Origin: UBA961 sp049426725
Lineage (GTDB): Bacteria > Bacteroidota > Ignavibacteria > Kapaibacteriales > UBA961
Direction: 5' to 3'
DNA length: 64,000 bases
NCBI GenBank assembly: GCA_049426725.1
Contig: JBMSYN010000003.1
Coordinates: forward strand, 1-64,000
Shown one piece after another: positions 43,562-51,559 of this stretch. The notes under the pieces were generated by a model, which saw nothing but the letters and a program-made list of their open reading frames with translations, made no database searches and was not told the DNA's origin. Made by a program: the position numbers and the translations under genes. Within the stretch, counting starts at the first letter, position 1, and each line of letters starts with the position of its first letter.

Positions 43562-44461
43562 ATGCTAAACACGCTGCAAAATAGCAAAAACCTCTTTCTT
43601 GCCCTAATTTCACTGCAACTCATCATGTTTATTGAAGTTTCTGCAGAGGCATGGCCAAGAGCCAAAGGGAAAGGCTTTATCCAATGTGGGATTGGCTCGA
43701 TGTCCGGCTCCAGTTTTTTTGAGACTGATGGCCTCAGAACAAGTGGTTTATATGACAGCGTGGCTTTGAGCACCTATACATTCGATTTTTACGGGACTCT
43801 GATGACTTTGTCAGGAGAATATGGTTTGACCGATGATTTGACGGTTTTTGCCTCTATACCATTCGGTTCGTATACGTTGATTGAGAAATTTGTGACTGAT
43901 TCCATTGGAAATAGACCCATCAGAAATGAATTGAGCCGAACATTGCTTTCATGGTTTTCAGTGGGATCAAGATATAGATTGTATTCCGGATTATTGACCG
44001 CGACCATAAGCGGTGAATTGCGATTACCACCATTTCAGGGATTTCCCAATGATCCATCTCAAGAATTTCTTGGTGGTGGCTCAAATGAAGGCATTATTGG
44101 TCTTCACATTGGTATTCCTTTTGAAAAAAGTTGGATTGAATTGAAAGGTGCATTATCGCTTCGCGATCAATATTGGAATGATCGTTTTTTTGTGCATGGC
44201 GAAGCAGGGTTTTCTTCAGTTGAAAGAACAGCATTAAAATTCTTTGTTGATTTGAATCAACCACTTGGCGCTTTGAGAGATGTACCAACATTTGATGTCA
44301 GAAGAATTCATCCTGCAGAGTTTTTTGCCTCCACAGGTGCATCGTTTACGATTGCATTCCCCGATGGATTATCTCTTGAAGCCATGTATAATCTTCGGAT
44401 ACTTGGCTCAACAGCATGGAGTTTGGGAACAGTCATCCTTAGTGCAGGGTATGCATTCTGA
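43562..44461 (+). CDS. Predicted outer-membrane beta-barrel protein coupled to pnuC
   Basis: A 299-residue protein with a signal peptide that ends near VSAEA. The mature part is a run of amphipathic strands (TLMTLSGEYGLTDDLTVFASIPFG, YRLYSGLLTATISGELRLP, IGLHIGIPFEKSWIELKGALSL) and the chain ends in Phe (VILSAGYAF), the classic outer-membrane barrel end signal. It resembles the broad transporter/MetA-like barrel class. The stop and the pnuC start overlap (TGATG), so both are translated together. A porin role for a nicotinamide-type precursor is inferred from that coupling only. Confidence 0.75.
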   Translation: MLNTLQNSKNLFLALISLQLIMFIEVSAEAWPRAKGKGFIQCGIGSMSGSSFFETDGLRTSGLYDSVALSTYTFDFYGTLMTLSGEYGLTDDLTVFASIPFGSYTLIEKFVTDSIGNRPIRNELSRTLLSWFSVGSRYRLYSGLLTATISGELRLPPFQGFPNDPSQEFLGGGSNEGIIGLHIGIPFEKSWIELKGALSLRDQYWNDRFFVHGEAGFSSVERTALKFFVDLNQPLGALRDVPTFDVRRIHPAEFFASTGASFTIAFPDGLSLEAMYNLRILGSTAWSLGTVILSAGYAF

Positions 44462-45054
44462 TGCCAAATGCAATGGAACTCATAGGTTTTGCAACCGGTA
44501 TTGCGGGAGTATATCTGACGATCCGAAGATCCCCATTTTGCTGGCCAATAGGAGCAATCAATGTATTGCTTTATTGTTATTTGTTTTATAGTGAGAAACT
44601 CTATGCCGATGCACTTTTGCAAGTGGTGTTTTTTATCTTTACCCTTTATGGTTGGTTTCTTTGGACACATAATGCCGAATCCTTTCACCCTGATGATTCA
44701 CCGTTGAAAGTTTCAAAAAGTAGTCTGAAAGAGATCATGTTGGGCATCTCTTTGATTCTGCCATTGTCATTCATTCTTGGTTATGTGCTCCATCAATATA
44801 CTGATGCTTCATTGCCATATTTCGATTCTCTCTTGGCAGTCATGAGCATGTGGGGACAATACCTTCAAACTAAAAAAAGGATTGAGCATTGGTATGTGTG
44901 GGTACTAGTCGATGCTTTGTACATCATTCTCTATATCATGAAGGATCTCATGCTCACTTCATTACTGTATGCAGTGTTTTTGATTTTGGCAGTGCAGGGT
45001 ATTATTGCATGGAGAAAAGTCTTAGGGTCTCCAACCAAAAACTTTGCGCAATAA
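44461..45054 (+). CDS. pnuC: Nicotinamide riboside transporter PnuC
   Basis: A 197-residue inner-membrane protein with about seven helices. The PnuC pattern is clear: ELIGFATGIAGVYLTIRRSPFCWPIGAINVLLYCYLFY at the N-terminus, ADALLQVVFFIFTLYGWFLW in the middle, and EHWYVWVLVDALYIILYIMKDLMLTSLLYAVFLILAVQG near the end. PnuC lets nicotinamide riboside (or thiamin-like relatives in other clades) diffuse in, to be trapped by a kinase. No nadR-like kinase or TPP riboswitch is near. The 3' end overlaps the convergent DUF4197 gene by 33 bases. Confidence 0.92.
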   Translation: MPNAMELIGFATGIAGVYLTIRRSPFCWPIGAINVLLYCYLFYSEKLYADALLQVVFFIFTLYGWFLWTHNAESFHPDDSPLKVSKSSLKEIMLGISLILPLSFILGYVLHQYTDASLPYFDSLLAVMSMWGQYLQTKKRIEHWYVWVLVDALYIILYIMKDLMLTSLLYAVFLILAVQGIIAWRKVLGSPTKNFAQ

Positions 45055-45771
45055 TGCAGATGCTTGACCAAGAGGATCTTTTCTAATCGATTTTTCTTCA
45101 TTTGCAATCGTAAAGAATAAACCTTCCAATGCTTTTTCGGTGACATATTGTGTGAGATCGGGATTGATTCTTTGTACAAAAGGAATTTTGTTATACGCAT
45201 TCATCACAGTTGACCAATGCTTTGTTGCATCAACTTTATCTAATGATCCTTCAATGACAGGTCTGAATGCTGCTGTCAATGCATTGGTGGTAGTTTTCTG
45301 AAGAAAGCGAGTACCGGCGATGCTATCTCCTTTTACGATTCCAATCGCATCTTGAAAAGTCATGCCTTTTATGGCATCAACAAAAATTGGCAATGCTTTT
45401 GTTGCGGCATCTTCAGCGGCGCGATTAAGTGACAAAACGGCATCATCAACGGTTTTTCCCATTCCAATCTTTCGAAGTGAACTTTCGATTTGCTTTGCTT
45501 CCTGAGGAAAGGGGATTCTAATCAATTGATTGCCAAAATATCCATCCGGTTTTGAAAGTGTTTCCGTTCCTTTGGTAATTCCATTCTGCAAAGCTTCCTT
45601 TAATGCAGAAACCGCTTCTTGCTCGGTGAATCCTCCTGCTTGCTTATCACCCTGAAGTATTCCTTTCGCCTTATTTTTCAAAGATTCAAATAATTGTGCT
45701 TGAGATACTTGAGTGGTGAGTCCAAAGACAACAAATATCATCAAAAGTGGTAGTTTGCGACTATGTTTCAT
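45022..45771 (-). CDS. Secreted DUF4197 protein
   Basis: About 249 residues from ATG 45771, which places a signal peptide (MKHSRKLPLLMIFVVFGLTTQVSQAQ) at the start; a longer frame to 45828 lacks this. The DUF4197 pattern is present: ALKEALQNGITKGTETLSKPDGYFGN, IRIPFPQEAKQIESSLRKIGMG, the FQDAIGIVKGDSIAGTRFLQ segment and RKDPLGQASALLRKVFGW at the end. The family is widespread in Proteobacteria and Bacteroidota with unknown function. It overlaps pnuC tail to tail. Confidence 0.88.
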   Translation of the reverse strand: MKHSRKLPLLMIFVVFGLTTQVSQAQLFESLKNKAKGILQGDKQAGGFTEQEAVSALKEALQNGITKGTETLSKPDGYFGNQLIRIPFPQEAKQIESSLRKIGMGKTVDDAVLSLNRAAEDAATKALPIFVDAIKGMTFQDAIGIVKGDSIAGTRFLQKTTTNALTAAFRPVIEGSLDKVDATKHWSTVMNAYNKIPFVQRINPDLTQYVTEKALEGLFFTIANEEKSIRKDPLGQASALLRKVFGWRP

Positions 45772-45810
45772 GAAGTAGCCCTTTGTGGTGTACAGAATTT
45801 CCGTAAATCT

Positions 45811-46251
45811 ATGAATATGTATGAACATTTGAAAGGAAAGAGATTGCTCGCCTTAGACATGGGCAAAAAAAGGATAGGGCTTGCCGTCTGTGACATACTC
45901 CATGTCACGACCACACCTCTTCTTACCTTGGAACGGAACTCTGAAGTCAAACAAACTATTCTACGCATCATCGAAGATGAACATATTGGTGCTGTGATCA
46001 TTGGCTTTCCTCGTGAAGCAGCCGGTCAATCAAATGCAATCATCAAAGACATCAGAGACATGGAACAATTTCTTCATTCACAACTACCGATTGAAGTAAT
46101 ACTTCATGATGAATCCTATAGTTCAAAAGATGCAGTCTCTCATTTGATTACTTCGGGTCGATCCCAAAAATATCGAAGAGATAAATCATCCATAGACAAA
46201 ACAGCAGCTGCAATCATTCTCCGTTCTTTTCTTGATGAACATGATATCTAA
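45811..46251 (+). CDS. ruvX: Putative pre-16S rRNA nuclease / Holliday junction resolvase RuvX (YqgF)
   Basis: About 146 residues from ATG 45811 (or 45817). The RNase H-like YqgF fold is seen in LLALDMGKKRIGLAVCD with catalytic Asp, AVIIGFPREAAGQSN, and HDESYSSKDAVSHLI (DES in place of the usual DER). The end has DKTAAAIILRSFLD. RuvX trims the 5' end of 16S rRNA in E. coli. The following GWxTD gene overlaps its 3' end by 17 bases. A longer start at 45763 would cross the divergent DUF4197 start. Confidence 0.92.
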   Translation: MNMYEHLKGKRLLALDMGKKRIGLAVCDILHVTTTPLLTLERNSEVKQTILRIIEDEHIGAVIIGFPREAAGQSNAIIKDIRDMEQFLHSQLPIEVILHDESYSSKDAVSHLITSGRSQKYRRDKSSIDKTAAAIILRSFLDEHDI

Positions 46252-47590
46252 TTTGTTTGTGTTTGCATTTCCCTTATTGCTTGTACTCACTTCATTTCAT
46301 GGATTGATTGCACAAGTGCAAAAAAATGGAAGCTCACTCTATCCCACATTGGATTCTCCCAGAGAGCCATTGTATTCAGAATTACGCGCTCTTCCTCATA
46401 AGTCATCTGATTCCATGATGATTCTTGCCTTGTTTCGGATTCAATATGATGTTTTGGTATTCGAAAAAAGCAATTCATTCAGAGGAGAATTTGTTGCAAT
46501 GCCTTCATTGGAAATTGAATTGAAAGACACTAATGGGATAATCCGCGGAAGAGTACAATGGAAGGATTCGGTATTTGCCAAAACATTCGAGCAAAGTAAT
46601 GATGAATCAATGTATGCATTCGGCATGCGTTCACTCATTCTTCAAAACAATCACTATGTGGCCACACTCTCACTTACAGACAAAGGACGTGTGATAAAAA
46701 AGATGCGACTACCAACATTGGCTGTTCGTGAGATAGGTCAACCTTTTTTTACCTCCGGAAATCCATTCTCTGATGCTTTCACGCCGGATATTTTCAATGG
46801 GAATATTCCATTTTCTCAATTCAGACAATATGCTATTTTCCCCATGTCATCAGATATTTCCATTGCATCAGCTTCTTTGAACAGACAAAGAGCCAATGAA
46901 GAATATGCCAAACATGTGAAACCTGCCACCGCAACCAAGACTGAATTGCGGAAAGATGTTTTTATCATGCCCGAACACATGGAAGAGTCAGCATCTGCCA
47001 GACCTTTCCCATTATTGATCAATGAAGTGGAAGGTATGAATGTATTGATTGTACAATTTCCGGATAATGTCATTGCTCCTGGTAGATATTCCATTGTCTT
47101 GCAACATGCGGTTAAAAAGGGAAAGAAAGACAGTACGCGATTTGATTTTACTTGTCAATGGGAAGAAATGCCTAAAACACTGATTAGTGCTGAATATGCC
47201 AGACAAGTAATGAGATATCTTTTGACCGATGATGAATTCGATAAATTATCAGCAAATAATGATGTGGACATTCGAAGAAATATCATCGATTGGTGGAAAA
47301 GAAATGATCCCACCCCAACAACCATCTATGATGAACCGATGGCAGAATATTTTAGAAGGGCTGATAGAGCATTCACCGAATTTCAAACTATGTCAGAAGC
47401 CGATGGCAATATGACTCAAAGAGGGAAGATTGCTTTGCTTTACGGATTCCCCAAAAAAAGAGATACGGAAATTCCTGCTCAAGGTGTCAAAAAAGAAATT
47501 TGGACTTATCCCTCTCCCATTAACAAACGCTTCACATTTGTCCAGCAATCAGGCAAGAACTTTGCCCTGATCACGATTGAAGATTTGTAA
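46235..47590 (+). CDS. GWxTD domain-containing secreted protein
   Basis: About 451 residues from ATG 46235 (46241 is equally good; a TTG at 46232 is not needed). A signal peptide (to about LIAQ) is followed by a beta-rich region, then a GWxTD domain (about 320-451) with LDEF-type motif DDEFDKLSANNDVDIRRNIIDWWKRNDPTPTT, EYFRRADRAFTEF, RGKIALLYGFPKKRD and KKEIWTYPSP. The domain is typical of the FCB and Acidobacteriota lineages, and its function is unknown. It overlaps ruvX by 17 bases and overlaps the convergent glycosyltransferase by 42. Confidence 0.85.
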   Translation: MNMISNLFVFAFPLLLVLTSFHGLIAQVQKNGSSLYPTLDSPREPLYSELRALPHKSSDSMMILALFRIQYDVLVFEKSNSFRGEFVAMPSLEIELKDTNGIIRGRVQWKDSVFAKTFEQSNDESMYAFGMRSLILQNNHYVATLSLTDKGRVIKKMRLPTLAVREIGQPFFTSGNPFSDAFTPDIFNGNIPFSQFRQYAIFPMSSDISIASASLNRQRANEEYAKHVKPATATKTELRKDVFIMPEHMEESASARPFPLLINEVEGMNVLIVQFPDNVIAPGRYSIVLQHAVKKGKKDSTRFDFTCQWEEMPKTLISAEYARQVMRYLLTDDEFDKLSANNDVDIRRNIIDWWKRNDPTPTTIYDEPMAEYFRRADRAFTEFQTMSEADGNMTQRGKIALLYGFPKKRDTEIPAQGVKKEIWTYPSPINKRFTFVQQSGKNFALITIEDL

Positions 47591-48934
47591 TGTTCCATTG
47601 TATTCCAAAAAGTATGTAATTCCCATCAATAGCCACAATATCCCTTCAAATATTAAAGATTCTTGAGCAGGTTCAATTGCATACATGGCATATGTCAATA
47701 TCATGATGCAAGCAATAAGCGGGAGACTTCTGAATCCATGTATGCTTCCAATGAATATGATCGGTATGAAATACCATGCATGCACTTTGGGTGAAATGAA
47801 TACTGTTATGAGCAATACAAGATAAAGGGAAAGTGTCAATGCATGATTTCTCACTTTCCCAAGTATACTCATTCCTATAATTGAAAATGCTCTGAGTGTT
47901 GACACTGCTTTTGGTGCCATCAACCACCATTCATTGAAGGATAATGTTTCAAACAGCCATCGAAACAGATATAAAACCATCCCATTGAAATAGGTGCCAT
48001 TGTAAAAAGATAATACCGAGGCATATCCAATGACTGCTGAAAAATCTCCTATAATTATTCCGGAAAACCATGGCATTGCAGAGACAATGATTGTAAGTAA
48101 GCATGCTGATAAAGCCGTGATCGACTGTTTGAATGTCATTGTTTGTATCATGATCGGAATCAATAATACTATAGGATAGAGTTTTATAAGCCCGGCGAAA
48201 GCACAGAGAGTCCCAATCATGAAGACATATGCATTTCCTTTCGCATGCTTTATAACAGTCAATATTCCTGCTAGTATGGGAATCAACAATAATTCATTGT
48301 GTGCTTGACCAATCCCTTCCAGGGCAGTTAATGGAATAGCCAAATACAAGAAAATTGGGAACAGAGATTGTCCGCTTTTTTTCAGCATCACATAGAGTAT
48401 CCATAAACCAAACCCTTCGCATATCAATAGAAGAGTTTTCCATATCCATAATGAAGTGAAAAGTGAAGAAGGGAATGCTGAAGTTATCCATGCAGATAAA
48501 GTCATGAACATTGTTGCAATCGGAGGATAAATATTGTGATATGGCTGAAAAGCCATCAAATCAAAAGCAGAATCTCTGAGATGAAACAGGGAAGGATGAT
48601 CAGCAGTGATTGCATAAAGATTTGCGCCGTGAAGTGTTGCTTTCCCATAAAACAGATATCCAAAAACATCATCCGAGAGCCATGGATACATCCCAAACAC
48701 AGCGAATCTTGTGAGAATAAATATGAGTGCTATTGTTGTGGGACGTGGAGCTTCGGAATAGTGTCGTAAGAGAATTATTCCACTAAGAGCATGGAAGGTG
48801 TGTAGAATCAACAATAATTGGGTATTCTCTGCATTGCGAATGGCTGGGATGAGAGGATACAAAAAAAATCCCGACACATACACAATAAGTGCGAGATGTC
48901 GGGATCTGAATGTATCGATTGTCTTACTGAACAT
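47549..48934 (-). CDS. Polytopic glycosyltransferase (GT-C fold, GT87/mannosyltransferase-like)
   Basis: About 461 residues from ATG 48934; a TTG at 48952 would deepen the overlap with the FKBP gene. There are about 11-12 hydrophobic helices. The first large loop has FGMYPWLSDDVFGYLFYGKATLHGANLYA and the YPPIATMF segment, like polyprenyl-phosphate-sugar-dependent GT-C enzymes. It would add a sugar to a lipid-linked or surface glycan on the periplasmic face. The start overlaps the fkp stop by 11 bases, and its 3' end overlaps the GWxTD gene by 42 bases. Confidence 0.85.
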   Translation of the reverse strand: MFSKTIDTFRSRHLALIVYVSGFFLYPLIPAIRNAENTQLLLILHTFHALSGIILLRHYSEAPRPTTIALIFILTRFAVFGMYPWLSDDVFGYLFYGKATLHGANLYAITADHPSLFHLRDSAFDLMAFQPYHNIYPPIATMFMTLSAWITSAFPSSLFTSLWIWKTLLLICEGFGLWILYVMLKKSGQSLFPIFLYLAIPLTALEGIGQAHNELLLIPILAGILTVIKHAKGNAYVFMIGTLCAFAGLIKLYPIVLLIPIMIQTMTFKQSITALSACLLTIIVSAMPWFSGIIIGDFSAVIGYASVLSFYNGTYFNGMVLYLFRWLFETLSFNEWWLMAPKAVSTLRAFSIIGMSILGKVRNHALTLSLYLVLLITVFISPKVHAWYFIPIIFIGSIHGFRSLPLIACIMILTYAMYAIEPAQESLIFEGILWLLMGITYFLEYNGTLQIFNRDQGKVLA

Positions 48935-49337
48935 TGAGTAATTCAACTTCAAAATTCAATATTGAATTTGCAGGAATGTCGCCTACGGCTCTTGAGCCAT
49001 AACCAAGTTCCGGTGGAATCTGCAGGATGCGCTTCCCACCAACTTTCATGGTGGAAACTCCCAAATCCCATCCTTTTATCACTTCGCCCACTCCAATCGT
49101 AAATGTGAATGGTTGCTTGCGATCTCGTGATGAATCAAATTGTTTGCCATTTGTCAAAGTACCAACATAATGTACGGTAACTTTGCTTGCAAATGTAGGC
49201 TGAGCACCATTGCCCATAACAATATCTGTGATTTTTAAATTGGGATATTTTGCCGGATCTTCAAGTGTGATTGGTTGCGAGGGTTCGCATGCAATGAAGA
49301 GAACCGAACAAAGAATCATGAGAAAAACTGTTTTCAT
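48924..49337 (-). CDS. FKBP-type peptidyl-prolyl isomerase lipoprotein
   Basis: About 137 residues from ATG 49337; an upstream frame to 49397 would run through the nuoB terminator. A short signal peptide ends in the lipobox FIAC (MKTVFLMILCSVLFIACEPS). The FKBP domain has KVTVHYVGTLTNGKQFDSSRDRKQPFTFTIGVGEVIKGWDLGVSTMKVGGKRILQIPPELGYG, with the active-site residues of the family and the usual LNFEVELL end. It should catalyse proline isomerisation in the periplasm or on the inner face of the outer membrane. Confidence 0.92.
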   Translation of the reverse strand: MKTVFLMILCSVLFIACEPSQPITLEDPAKYPNLKITDIVMGNGAQPTFASKVTVHYVGTLTNGKQFDSSRDRKQPFTFTIGVGEVIKGWDLGVSTMKVGGKRILQIPPELGYGSRAVGDIPANSILNFEVELLNVQ

Positions 49338-49345
49338 TTTACACC

Positions 49346-49380
49346 AATAAAAAAGCCTGCTTCCACAGTAGAAACAGGCC
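49346..49380 (-). terminator. Intrinsic terminator after nuoB
   Basis: On the minus strand GCCTG-TTTC pairs with GAAG-CAGGC (about 9-10 bp, one G-U) around a short loop and is followed by TTTTTTATTGG. It closes the nuoAB transcript 17 bases after the nuoB stop. The FKBP ATG lies only 8 bases beyond. Confidence 0.8.
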
Positions 49381-49396
49381 AATTTGAAAAGCTTCA

Positions 49397-49918
49397 TTAA
49401 TCTATGAGAACTGTGCCATCAACCTCAATGTCTTTTCGAGAATCAATGATCATTGGCTTCGTATTCTCAATTTTCTCTTGAATTGTCATCAGTGCTTTGA
49501 GCAAAGCTTCAGGGCGTGGAGGACAACCAGACACATAAGCATCAACGGGAATGAACTGGTCAATTCCTTGAACAACTGAATAGCTTCTGAACATTCCGCC
49601 GGAAGAAGCGCATACTCCCATGGAAATGCACCATTTTGGTTCGGGCATTTGATCCCAAATTTTTCTTACCACCCAACTCATTTTATATGTTACAGTCCCT
49701 GCAACGATGAGAAGATCTGATTGACGTGGGGTGAATCCAAATTTTTCAGAGCCAAAACGAGCACTGTCAAAACGAGGTCCTGCAAATGCCATCATTTCAA
49801 TGGCGCAACAAGAAATACCCATGGGCATTGGCCAAAGTGAATTTCTTTGTGCCCAACTAATTGCAGCATCAACAGTGGTTGTCAAAAAACCATCTTTTGT
49901 CAATTGATCTATTGCCAT
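49397..49918 (-). CDS. nuoB: NADH-quinone oxidoreductase subunit B
   Basis: About 173 residues from ATG 49918, matching NuoB length; a longer frame to 50029 runs inside nuoA. The cluster N2 ligands are in GISCCAIEMM (tandem Cys), GVCASSGGMF and GCPPRPEALLKAL. It carries the last Fe-S centre before quinone in complex I. It overlaps nuoA by 10 bases. No nuoC or other complex I gene follows; a terminator does, so the other subunits must be encoded elsewhere. Confidence 0.97.
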   Translation of the reverse strand: MAIDQLTKDGFLTTTVDAAISWAQRNSLWPMPMGISCCAIEMMAFAGPRFDSARFGSEKFGFTPRQSDLLIVAGTVTYKMSWVVRKIWDQMPEPKWCISMGVCASSGGMFRSYSVVQGIDQFIPVDAYVSGCPPRPEALLKALMTIQEKIENTKPMIIDSRKDIEVDGTVLID

Positions 49919-50268
49919 TCCAATGCTCCTTTTTTCAACACATAAATATAACCGGCAAAAAGCAATACCATAAACAATGCCATGGCTACTAGCCCTACCA
50001 TACCCAGAGCTTGAAATTGAATTGCCCAAGGGTACATGAACACAATTTCAATGTCGAAAAGAATGAACAGCATGGCAACAAGATAAAATTTCACGGAGAA
50101 TCTCTCTCTCGCACTCTTGATTGGTTCCATGCCGCATTCATATACACTGAGTTTCTCTTTTGATTTATTCTTTCGAGGACCAACAAATTCTGCGATCAGA
50201 ATATTGGTCAACCCGAAAATGAAGCCAACGGCTATCATCAAAAAGAGAGGGAGATATGTTTCAAACAT
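49909..50268 (-). CDS. nuoA: NADH-quinone oxidoreductase subunit A
   Basis: A 119-residue membrane protein with three helices. The signature KLSVYECGMEPIKSARERFSVKFYLVAMLFILFDIEIVFMYPW is standard NuoA/Ndh subunit 3, with the Cys of the ubiquinone-site loop. It is the first gene of a two-gene unit with a perfect promoter at 50300-50329. Confidence 0.97.
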   Translation of the reverse strand: MFETYLPLFLMIAVGFIFGLTNILIAEFVGPRKNKSKEKLSVYECGMEPIKSARERFSVKFYLVAMLFILFDIEIVFMYPWAIQFQALGMVGLVAMALFMVLLFAGYIYVLKKGALEWQ

Positions 50269-50299
50269 AGCGGTATTCCAGTTTATACGATAACTTGGG

Positions 50300-50329
50300 C
50301 AAAGTTAGGTATTTTTCGCCTTCTTGCAA
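50300..50329 (-). promoter_or_regulatory. Promoter of nuoAB
   Basis: On the minus strand TTG (50329-50327), exactly 19 bases, then TAACTTTG (50307-50300): a perfect TTG-N19-TAnnTTTG promoter. Start near 50294, with a leader of about 26 nt. Confidence 0.75.
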
Positions 50330-50344
50330 ACTCAAAACAGTTGA

Positions 50345-51559
50345 TCAACTCAAGAATGTTCCCTTCTTCTTTGGTTTAGACCTCAATACCTTGAAAATGG
50401 GGAAAAGTAGGACAATTTGGAGCCATTCCACATCCAATTTGAAGCGAATATTTGCTGCTTGAGTAAGTGCATAAATGAGGGATACATAGATGAGAGTTCC
50501 TGCCATGATCCACAATAAATGCCCATGTTCCGAAAATGCTTCACTGCGAAATATGAGGAGCAGGATTGCAATCAAAGTGGCAATGAGTAATGTCGTTTGG
50601 GGGATGATGCGAGAAATGAGAATTCCACTTTCAAAAATACGGTCCGAATATCTATCAGGAATCAGCCAGAATTCTTTTACTCTATGCAGACACTCTCTAG
50701 CATATGTATCTGGGGATTGATTAATGCGCTTGCTGACTACTTGTTTGTAGAATTGTTCCATCTGCACATCATTATGTGTTTTTCTGGCATTCTCAATGAA
50801 TGCAATATCAGATTGAGATAGTGTTGGAGCCATTCCTTCATAGACATTCATCCACATTGGTGATTTCATAGGAATGAATTTCTGGAAAGTCAATGCATTG
50901 CGCAGTGACCATGGAGCAAATACAATGAATGCAGAAATGCAGAGAGCCAATAATGTCTTTTTCGAAAGCGGTCTTGCATATAGCAATTGCATTGCGAAGA
51001 TTGCAGGAAGAAGTATTGGTTGACACAATCCAATGATGAATCCAAGAATCATGAGCCAATATTGATGATGATTTTGCTTTCTATAGAATTCGCAACCATA
51101 CCAATAGAATATCATGAGTGGAACTGTGAGTGTGGTTGATTCAATAACAAATGGATAATACAAGTATGCAGGATGCAATGCAAAGATGAATCCTGAAAGG
51201 GTAGAAAATTTCTCACCGAAACGCAATGAACATGCACGCATGAATGCGAGCGCGGCAAAAAACCAGATGATATGTTGCGTAGCAGAAGCAATGCTTAAAC
51301 CGAGATCACCAAATAGTGCAAAGGGAATGAGAAAAAAGGGATAGACCGGAGTTTTTAATGCTGTTGGTCCAAGCGATAAACTATATCCTTGACCACTCAC
51401 GATATTGTTTGCGATATACCAATCTTCAATTGCATGTGGTGTGATTGGAAGAATGAATAGGAGTAAGACTTTTACGATTAACATCATGGCTGACACATAC
51501 ATCAACCATCGAAAAGAACGATTCTGATGAAAAAACTGTCGCAAGTCTTGAATCATCAT
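50345..51559 (-). CDS. Polytopic glycosyltransferase, GT39/ArnT-like
   Basis: About 404 residues from ATG 51559 (a GTG at 51562 is also possible). About ten membrane helices. The N-terminal loop AIEDWYIANNIVSGQGYSLSLGPTALKTPVYPFFL matches PMT_2/GT39 enzymes of the GT-C fold, which take sugars or aminosugars from polyprenyl phosphate. The C-terminal soluble part (about 230-310) is longer than a simple loop. It is the last of three coupled genes with a GT4 glycosyltransferase and a FemAB-like protein. Confidence 0.85.
   Translation of the reverse strand: MMIQDLRQFFHQNRSFRWLMYVSAMMLIVKVLLLFILPITPHAIEDWYIANNIVSGQGYSLSLGPTALKTPVYPFFLIPFALFGDLGLSIASATQHIIWFFAALAFMRACSLRFGEKFSTLSGFIFALHPAYLYYPFVIESTTLTVPLMIFYWYGCEFYRKQNHHQYWLMILGFIIGLCQPILLPAIFAMQLLYARPLSKKTLLALCISAFIVFAPWSLRNALTFQKFIPMKSPMWMNVYEGMAPTLSQSDIAFIENARKTHNDVQMEQFYKQVVSKRINQSPDTYARECLHRVKEFWLIPDRYSDRIFESGILISRIIPQTTLLIATLIAILLLIFRSEAFSEHGHLLWIMAGTLIYVSLIYALTQAANIRFKLDVEWLQIVLLFPIFKVLRSKPKKKGTFLS

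Noticed and set aside
44308..44688. Antisense frame across the barrel-pnuC junction
   Set aside because: It overlaps two coding genes with good evidence and lacks any domain.
49919..50029. N-terminal extension of nuoB
   Set aside because: The extra residues are an out-of-frame reading of nuoA; the ATG at 49918 gives a normal NuoB.
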